From positions 1 through 9,997 of the forward strand of contig JAHHRK010000055.1 of the NCBI GenBank assembly GCA_020025795.1: a stretch of DNA of 9,997 bases, given 5' to 3'. Under the pieces are notes generated by a model that was given only the letters and a program-made list of their open reading frames with translations, did no database searches and was not told where the DNA came from. This DNA is from Faecalibacterium sp. GTDB taxonomy: Bacteria; Bacillota; Clostridia; Oscillospirales; Ruminococcaceae. Shown in pieces: positions 6,592-9,997 of the stretch. The stretch's first letter is position 1, and every line of letters begins with the position of its first letter. The position numbers and the translations under genes were made by a program.

Positions 6592-6632
6592 CCTCCCCTT
6601 TGCTGCAACGGGCAATGGGGAGGTATTTTTTT
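6592..6632 (+). terminator. Intrinsic terminator ending the PFOR transcript
   Basis: CCTCCCC (6592-6598) pairs perfectly with GGGGAGG (6617-6623). Inside, after one mismatch, TTGC pairs with GCAA. Seven T residues follow at 6626-6632. The hairpin AAAAACGA/TCGTTTTT just upstream may assist. Confidence 0.92.
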
Positions 6633-6641
6633 GCAAATAAA

Positions 6642-6670
6642 TTGAAACTGACAGCCCTTTCCGTTACAAT
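6642..6670 (+). promoter_or_regulatory. Sigma-A promoter of the alarmone synthetase gene
   Basis: TTGAAA at 6642-6647, a 17-nt spacer and TACAAT at 6665-6670. Its -10 box lies in the loop of the palindrome 6652-6683. A start near 6677 gives a leader of about 170 nt. Confidence 0.65.
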
Positions 6671-6694
6671 AAGGAAAGGGCTGCTTTTTGTCAG
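6648..6694 (+). terminator. Second terminator-like palindrome, overlapping the promoter
   Basis: CAGCCCTTTCC (6652-6662) and GGAAAGGGCTG (6673-6683) form a perfect 11-bp dyad around a 10-nt loop, followed by five T residues (6685-6689). CTGA/TCAG extend it outside. It can back up the 6592-6632 terminator for readthrough RNA, or act as a DNA operator, since it covers the -10 box. Confidence 0.7.
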
Positions 6695-6713
6695 AATAGC
6701 TCGTGCTTAGGCA

Positions 6714-6833
6714 ATGCTGTCGAAGCTGTCCCTGCTGGAATATAGAAAATGGCGCATACACGCCGGAAAATATTGTGATGTGGAAATGAGCAACCATTCG
6801 CCCGACCTGCTTTGGCCGCCGGTGTGCTGCTGA
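6714..6833 (+). CDS. Possible 39-codon upstream reading frame (uncertain)
   Basis: An ATG at 6714 opens a frame that begins MLSKLSLLEYRKWR and stops with TGA at 6831-6833, just before the AAGGAG that serves the alarmone synthetase. Only a weak TTAGGC precedes it at very short spacing. The position would suit translational coupling, but the product resembles nothing known and the frame may be chance. Confidence 0.2.
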   Translation: MLSKLSLLEYRKWRIHAGKYCDVEMSNHSPDLLWPPVCC

Positions 6834-6847
6834 TATAAGGAGATACC

Positions 6848-7525
6848 ATGGAAACGATCATTCGAGGAAAAGATAAAAACGAAACGCTCTCTCCGGCAGA
6901 AATCAAGCGATTGGAATGGACGCACAACCGCACGCTGGAATTTCGCCGATTGATGTCCTATTACCGCTGCGCCATCAAGGAAGTGCAAACCAAGTTTGAA
7001 GTGCTGGACGAGGAATCCTCGCTGCAAAACGACCGCAACCCCATCAGTGGCATCAAGTCGCGCCTGAAATCGCTGCCCAGCATTATCGAAAAGCTGGAGC
7101 GAAAGAATCTGCCGGTCAATGTGCAATCCATGGAAGAAAACCTGAACGACATTGCCGGTATCCGTGTGATTTGCTCCTTTGTGAAGGACGTTTACACCCT
7201 GGCAGATGCCCTTTTGATTCAGGATGATATTACCCTGATTGAGAAAAAGGATTACATTGCCAACCCCAAGCCCAATGGCTACCGCAGTCTGCATCTGATC
7301 GTAGAAATTCCCATCTTCCTGGAAAAGGAAAAGCGCATGATGAAGGTGGAAATCCAGCTGCGCACCATTGCCATGGATTGCTGGGCCTCCCTGGAGCATC
7401 AGCTGCGCTACAAAAAGGGCAAGGAGTTTACCGAGGAAATGCAGCAGGATCTGCTTTTGTGCGCCCAGAACAGCATGAAACTGGACGAAAAGATGGATAA
7501 ACTGCGCAGTCAGGCCAATATTTAA
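6848..7525 (+). CDS. Small alarmone synthetase, (p)ppGpp synthetase with a RelA/SpoT synthetase domain only
   Basis: A 225-residue cytosolic protein made of one RelA/SpoT synthetase domain, with no hydrolase, TGS or ACT part. It should transfer pyrophosphate from ATP to GDP or GTP to make ppGpp or pppGpp. Visible motifs are ISGIKSRLKS (67-75), DIAGIRVIC (101-109), the substrate loop DYIANPKPNGYRSLHLIV (135-152), and EIQLRTIAMDCWASLEHQL (168-186) with the catalytic acidic residue region. The C-terminal helix (EEMQQDLLLCAQNSMKLDEKMDKL) is of the kind that mediates oligomer formation in RelQ/YjbM-like enzymes, the subgroup I favour over RelP. The ATG follows AAGGAG with 5-nt spacing. It has its own promoter, so control is probably transcriptional, as for other small synthetases. 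The gene stands alone: mgtE downstream has a separate promoter. Confidence 0.93.
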   Translation: METIIRGKDKNETLSPAEIKRLEWTHNRTLEFRRLMSYYRCAIKEVQTKFEVLDEESSLQNDRNPISGIKSRLKSLPSIIEKLERKNLPVNVQSMEENLNDIAGIRVICSFVKDVYTLADALLIQDDITLIEKKDYIANPKPNGYRSLHLIVEIPIFLEKEKRMMKVEIQLRTIAMDCWASLEHQLRYKKGKEFTEEMQQDLLLCAQNSMKLDEKMDKLRSQANI

Positions 7526-7557
7526 GCACATTTTGGAAACCATAATGAGCAGAAGAA

Positions 7558-7589
7558 TTTTCCACCCAAAAATCAAAATCGGTGGAAAA
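7558..7589. repeat. 9-bp inverted repeat between the alarmone synthetase gene and the mgtE promoter
   Basis: TTTTCCACC (7558-7566) and GGTGGAAAA (7581-7589) are perfectly complementary around a 14-nt spacer. No T-run follows on either strand, so it is not a standard terminator. It may be a 3' end stabiliser for the upstream mRNA or an operator 21 bp before the mgtE -35 box. Confidence 0.5.
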
Positions 7590-7610
7590 CGAATTCTGTC
7601 CAGTGCGGGG

Positions 7611-7639
7611 TTGACCCGATAAAAACCGGGTGTTACAAT
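7611..7639 (+). promoter_or_regulatory. Sigma-A promoter of mgtE
   Basis: TTGACC at 7611-7616, a 17-nt spacer and TACAAT at 7634-7639, one of the best promoters in the window. The spacer holds a small dyad, ACCCG/CGGGT. A start near 7646 leaves a leader of about 255 nt. Confidence 0.88.
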
Positions 7640-7691
7640 AATCAAGGACTGGATATTTATCAAGGAATTTGCAGGAGGTGAACGCATTTTT

Positions 7692-7784
7692 ATGGACCCG
7701 GATCATAGTCCGCAAGCCAGTGTGTCTGGCAGGAAAAACAGCAAAAATGCGTACACCTTATTTTACCGGAGAGCCGCAGTGTAA
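7692..7784 (+). CDS. Candidate 30-residue leader peptide of mgtE
   Basis: The frame starts MDPDHSPQASVSG and ends LFYRRAAV, with TAA at 7782-7784. The only strong Shine-Dalgarno in the leader, AGGAGGTG at 7673-7680, exactly complementary to the usual 16S rRNA 3' end, stands 11 nt before the ATG. This spacing is long, but no better start exists nearby. The opening acidic and proline residues recall MgtL (MEPDPTP...), the leader peptide of Salmonella mgtA, in which such residues loosen the ribosome at low Mg2+. The frame runs through RNA helices that control the terminator, so translating it would rearrange them. The composition is otherwise unremarkable and no homologue is recognised. Similarity rests on a few residues and could be coincidence. 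Confidence 0.5.
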   Translation: MDPDHSPQASVSGRKNSKNAYTLFYRRAAV

Positions 7785-7809
7785 TATTGCGAGTTTGCGG
7801 CAAAATGGG

Positions 7810-7860
7810 GCACGGTGTATCGGGTGGCAGAGCTGCGGTATACTGTGCGCTTTTTGTTTT
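7810..7860 (+). terminator. Intrinsic terminator inside the mgtE leader
   Basis: GCACGGTGTATC (7810-7821) pairs along its whole length with GGTATACTGTGC (7837-7848): 12 pairs including three G-U. After GC comes TTTTTGTTTT (7851-7860). Placed between promoter and gene, it must be conditional or leaky. Confidence 0.8.
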
Positions 7861-7870
7861 CTGCCGGATA

Positions 7871-7892
7871 CCTCCCAATCATGAAAAGGAGG
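7871..7892 (+). promoter_or_regulatory. Hairpin covering the mgtE ribosome binding site
   Basis: CCTCC (7871-7875) can pair with the Shine-Dalgarno core GGAGG (7888-7892), leaving a 12-nt loop. The adjoining ATACC (7868-7872) can instead pair with GGTAT (7837-7841), part of the terminator 3' arm. When the terminator does not form, the binding site could therefore be freed. Five-base pairings like these need testing. Confidence 0.45.
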
Positions 7893-7900
7893 AATTACCA

Positions 7901-9523
7901 ATGGATAAGCAGAACAAAGAAACCATTAACCAGATCGAAGATCTGGCACGCGAGCGCATCCCTACCCCCACCAAAACCAACGAAGCGGATTTGCCGCAGC
8001 TTCCGCCCGAAGAACTGCCGGAGGACCTGGCACCTGAAATCAAGGTGGCGCTGGAAGAAGATATTGCGGAAACCCTGGAGGATATCCGTGAGGATATTCA
8101 GCAGGCAGAGTGGGAAGAAGAACATGACGACGAAGACGACGAGCGTGAGCGTCTGACCAAGTCCCAGATTTTGAAGCTTTTGATGAAAAAGCAGTATCTG
8201 GATCTGCGCGAGGCCACCGAGGAGGAAAATCCCGTTGACCTGGCCGAGCTGCTGGAAGAGCTGGACGAAAACAACCGTCTGGTGATTTTCCGTCTGCTGA
8301 AAAAGGAAGTTGCAGCCGAAGCCTTCGCCTATATGTCGGACGAAGCACGCACCGATCTGGTCGAAGCTTTTTCGGATACCGAGCTGGTCGGCGCCCTGGA
8401 AGAAATGAGCTTGGACGACGCAGCCGACCTGTTGGAAGATATGCCTGCTGCGGTTGTAAAGCGCGTACTGGCAAAATCCAGCAAGGAAACCCGTGACAGC
8501 CTGAATAAGCTGCTGCGTTACCCGGAAAGCAGCGCCGGCTCGATTATGACGCTGGAGTATGTCCGGCTGAAAGAAAATATGACCGTCCGCGAGGCCATTG
8601 CCGCCATCCGCGAGCAGGGCGAAAACGCCGAGACGGTGTATACCAGCTATGTTGTGGAAAAGAACCGCCTGCTGGGCGTTGTTTCCGCAAAGGATTTGCT
8701 GCTGTCGCAGTTTGACACCCCGATCACCGAGCTGATGGACGACAATGTGATTTGCGTCCGTGTTACCGAGGACCAGGAAGATGTCGCGCGTGAAATGCAG
8801 CGTTATGACTTGACCGCTATGCCGGTTCTGGATGCAGAAGGTATGATGGTCGGTATCGTCACCATCGACGACGCAGTGGACGTTTTGACGCAGGAATCCA
8901 CCGAGGATATGCACAAGATGGCTGCTATTATGACTGAGGATGCCGAGGCAACGTACTTCGGCACTTCTGTCTGGCAGCAGGCAAAGCAGCGCCTGCCTTG
9001 GCTGCTGATTTTGATGCTGTCCGCTACCGTGACCGGTATGGTCACGACCCATTACGAAGCAGCTTTTGTTACCATGCCGCTGCTGGTTTCCTTTATGCCT
9101 ATGCTGATGGATACCGCCGGTAACTGTGGTAACCAGACCAGTACTTTGATGATTCGTGGTATGGCACTGGATCAGGTCACGCCCAACGATATTTTGCAGG
9201 TCATGGGCAAAGAGCTGCGCATCGCTGTGATCATTGGTGCCATTTTGGGCCTGGTCAATGGCGCGCGCATTATGCTGATGTATGGCGTGTTCTATGCAGG
9301 CCAGTACGAGCACGTATTCGGCTATGCAATCACTGTCAGCCTGTCGCTGTTCTGTGCAGTCGTTCTGGCAAAGCTGGTCGGCGGTGCACTGCCGCTGCTG
9401 GCAAAGAAGATTGGTCTGGACCCTGCATTGATGGCATCGCCGTTCATTACCACTATCGTGGACGCATGCAGCTTGCTGCTGTACTTCCGCATTGCAATGA
9501 CTGTGTTCAGTATGCTGTCGTAA
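7901..9523 (+). CDS. mgtE: Magnesium channel/transporter MgtE
   Basis: A 540-residue inner-membrane Mg2+ channel with the full MgtE layout. Residues 87-215 form the helical N domain, ending in LLRYPESSAGSIMT; two CBS domains follow at about 217-275 and 277-340, then a connecting plug helix, and five membrane helices from about 365. Pore and ion-site signatures are present: PMLMDTAGNCGNQTSTLMIRG (400-420), GLDPA with Asp508, and TTIVDACSLLLYF with Asp521, equivalent to the pore aspartate of Thermus MgtE. In characterised MgtE the N and CBS domains bind cytosolic Mg2+ and close the channel. Residues 1-84 are an unusually long, very acidic extension (WEEEHDDEDDERE at 71-83). The ATG has GGAGG 8 nt upstream; longer frames would start inside the leader terminator. 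It may continue into the YitT gene 93 bp downstream. Confidence 0.97.
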   Translation: MDKQNKETINQIEDLARERIPTPTKTNEADLPQLPPEELPEDLAPEIKVALEEDIAETLEDIREDIQQAEWEEEHDDEDDERERLTKSQILKLLMKKQYLDLREATEEENPVDLAELLEELDENNRLVIFRLLKKEVAAEAFAYMSDEARTDLVEAFSDTELVGALEEMSLDDAADLLEDMPAAVVKRVLAKSSKETRDSLNKLLRYPESSAGSIMTLEYVRLKENMTVREAIAAIREQGENAETVYTSYVVEKNRLLGVVSAKDLLLSQFDTPITELMDDNVICVRVTEDQEDVAREMQRYDLTAMPVLDAEGMMVGIVTIDDAVDVLTQESTEDMHKMAAIMTEDAEATYFGTSVWQQAKQRLPWLLILMLSATVTGMVTTHYEAAFVTMPLLVSFMPMLMDTAGNCGNQTSTLMIRGMALDQVTPNDILQVMGKELRIAVIIGAILGLVNGARIMLMYGVFYAGQYEHVFGYAITVSLSLFCAVVLAKLVGGALPLLAKKIGLDPALMASPFITTIVDACSLLLYFRIAMTVFSMLS

Positions 9524-9616
9524 GGCTGCCATATTTACACAAAATGCACCGAATGGTGCTGATATAAAATACAGGCCTGATCCGTTTTGTATCGGGCAAA
9601 AGGGAGTGTACCAAAT
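9524..9616 (+). other. Short mgtE-yitT intergenic gap with two small hairpins
   Basis: GCACC-GAAT-GGTGC (9546-9559) and GCCTGAT/ATCGGGC (9575-9597, 7 pairs with one G-U) lie between the genes. Neither ends in a T-run. TTTACA (9534-9539) and TATAAA (9563-9568) are 23 bp apart, too far for a good promoter, so cotranscription with mgtE is likely. Confidence 0.4.
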
Positions 9617-9997
9617 ATGCCATGGAAATGGGACGCTGAAAAGTGGAAAGAGTTCCTGATTGATAACCTATATGATATTCTGGGTGCGCTGATGTTCGGC
9701 ATTGGCTTTTACTCGTTTGCCGAAAACGCTGGGTTTGCGCCCGGCGGCGTTACCGGTATGGCACTTCTGGTACGCGAATTTTTACCACAGGTTCCGCTGG
9801 GCTTGCTGAGCTTTTTGATCAATGTTCCAATCATTCTGTTCTGTATGCCGGTGCTGGGCAAGCGCTATATCCTGCGCAGCCTGCGTACCCTGATTTGGGT
9901 CACGGTCATCATGGACGGCGTGCTGGCACGCTTCCCCACTTATGGCGGCGATCCGCTGCTGGCCAGCTTGTTTACCGGCGTGTTTGCCGGCATTGGT
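9617..9997 (+). CDS. YitT-family (DUF161) membrane protein, N-terminal part (runs off the right edge)
   Basis: The first 127 codons are present and open to the end of the window. After a short charged amphipathic start (MPWKWDAEKWKEFLIDNLYD) come hydrophobic segments with LGALMFGIGFYSFAENAGFAPGGVTGMALL, the first YitT helix and its GG(V/I)TG motif. Next come LGLLSFLINVPIILFCMPVLGKRY and a helix ending FTGVFAGIG. This is the usual order for the membrane part of YitT proteins, which commonly end in a DUF2179 cytosolic domain lying outside the window here. The physiological role is not established. The ATG at 9617-9619 follows AGGGAG with 10-nt spacing. It lies close behind mgtE in the same direction and probably shares its transcript. 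Confidence 0.9.
   Translation, partial: MPWKWDAEKWKEFLIDNLYDILGALMFGIGFYSFAENAGFAPGGVTGMALLVREFLPQVPLGLLSFLINVPIILFCMPVLGKRYILRSLRTLIWVTVIMDGVLARFPTYGGDPLLASLFTGVFAGIG

Larger units (their letters stand above)
7646..7900 (+). promoter_or_regulatory. Long structured leader of mgtE, candidate magnesium-responsive attenuator
   Basis: In order: a perfect Shine-Dalgarno AGGAGGTG (7673-7680); stem ACGCATTTTT (7682-7691) with AAAAATGCGT (7743-7752), enclosing GGAC/GTCC (7694-7711) and GCCAG/CTGGC (7716-7730); a 30-codon frame (7692-7784); GCCGCA (7773-7778) with TGCGGC (7796-7801); a terminator (7810-7860); and CCTCC (7871-7875) facing GGAGG (7888-7892), the mgtE Shine-Dalgarno. TACACC (7752-7757) can pair with GGTGTA (7814-7819) in the terminator 5' arm, a natural antiterminator. 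Conserved M-box motifs are not seen. That it responds to Mg2+ is inferred from the downstream gene and the leader peptide. Confidence 0.65.

Noticed and set aside
6191..6636. Two overlapping minus-strand frames of about 100 codons with SARSEQSC/SARSESSC-like repeats
   Set aside because: The peptide repeats are only the translation of the three DNA hairpin repeats. There is no Shine-Dalgarno, and the frames run into the terminator.
7821..7840. GGGTGGCA...CTGCGG in the mgtE leader resembling the T-box sequence
   Set aside because: Only the first eight bases match, the CCGCGG half is lacking, it sits in the loop of the terminator, and no stem I with a specifier loop is visible upstream. A T-box would also be odd before a magnesium channel gene.
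7646..7900. M-box (ykoK) magnesium riboswitch ahead of mgtE
   Set aside because: Expected from the gene, but the conserved blocks I would look for (GTTAGGTGAGGCTCCT, CGCTGCTGCCC, CCAATGGGTCAACAG) are not present. An Infernal search would settle it.
7895..9532. A 545-codon minus-strand frame and a 296-codon plus-strand frame at 21-911
   Set aside because: Both are shadows: the first mirrors mgtE, the second mirrors the Nudix and pseudouridine synthase genes. Neither has a ribosome binding site or a recognisable fold.

Overview
The window looks like chromosome of an anaerobic, mid-GC Gram-positive of class Clostridia. A gut Oscillospiraceae/Ruminococcaceae member (Faecalibacterium/Subdoligranulum-like) is my best guess. 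The basis is a single-chain pyruvate:ferredoxin oxidoreductase with extreme codon bias, strong AGGAGG-type ribosome binding sites, several near-consensus sigma-A promoters, intrinsic terminators, and Firmicute-type MgtE, YitT and small alarmone synthetase proteins. No phage, transposon, tRNA, rRNA or CRISPR array is visible. The genus is inference.

Layout. Left block, minus strand: a truncated RluA-type pseudouridine synthase (1-266) lies behind a Nudix hydrolase of the ADP-ribose pyrophosphatase type (300-854, TTG start), both served by a promoter at 905-933. An intrinsic terminator (947-976) separates them from a CaCA-family cation antiporter (1001-1972), which has its own promoter (2090-2118) and a 5' leader carrying a terminator-like hairpin. 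An AT-rich divergent region (about 2119-2479) follows. Rightward from a promoter at 2480-2508 and a GC-rich folded leader runs the 1181-residue PFOR (2641-6186).

Behind PFOR comes about 400 bp without a credible gene, packed with hairpins. Three share an identical 15-nt apical sequence on lower stems that differ but stay base-paired. Two further hairpins form a second covarying pair. A strong terminator (6592-6632) ends this stretch, followed by a palindrome that overlaps the next promoter. Then comes a small alarmone synthetase ((p)ppGpp synthetase, 6848-7525).

The most interesting part is the roughly 255-nt leader of the MgtE magnesium channel gene (mgtE, 7901-9523). It has a near-consensus promoter, a perfect AGGAGGTG Shine-Dalgarno, an unannotated 30-codon reading frame starting MDPDHSP, a multi-helix fold, a 12-bp intrinsic terminator with a competing antiterminator pairing, and a hairpin over the mgtE Shine-Dalgarno. 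The acidic, proline-containing start recalls the MgtL leader peptide of enterobacterial mgtA. I propose a translation-dependent, magnesium-responsive attenuator as an untested hypothesis. The window closes with the first 127 codons of a YitT-family membrane protein.

Functionally, PFOR is the central energy gene (pyruvate to acetyl-CoA, CO2 and reduced ferredoxin). The rest are ion homeostasis (CaCA antiporter, MgtE), nucleotide housekeeping and stringent signalling (Nudix, alarmone synthetase) and RNA modification. Most appear to be separately transcribed rather than one pathway.
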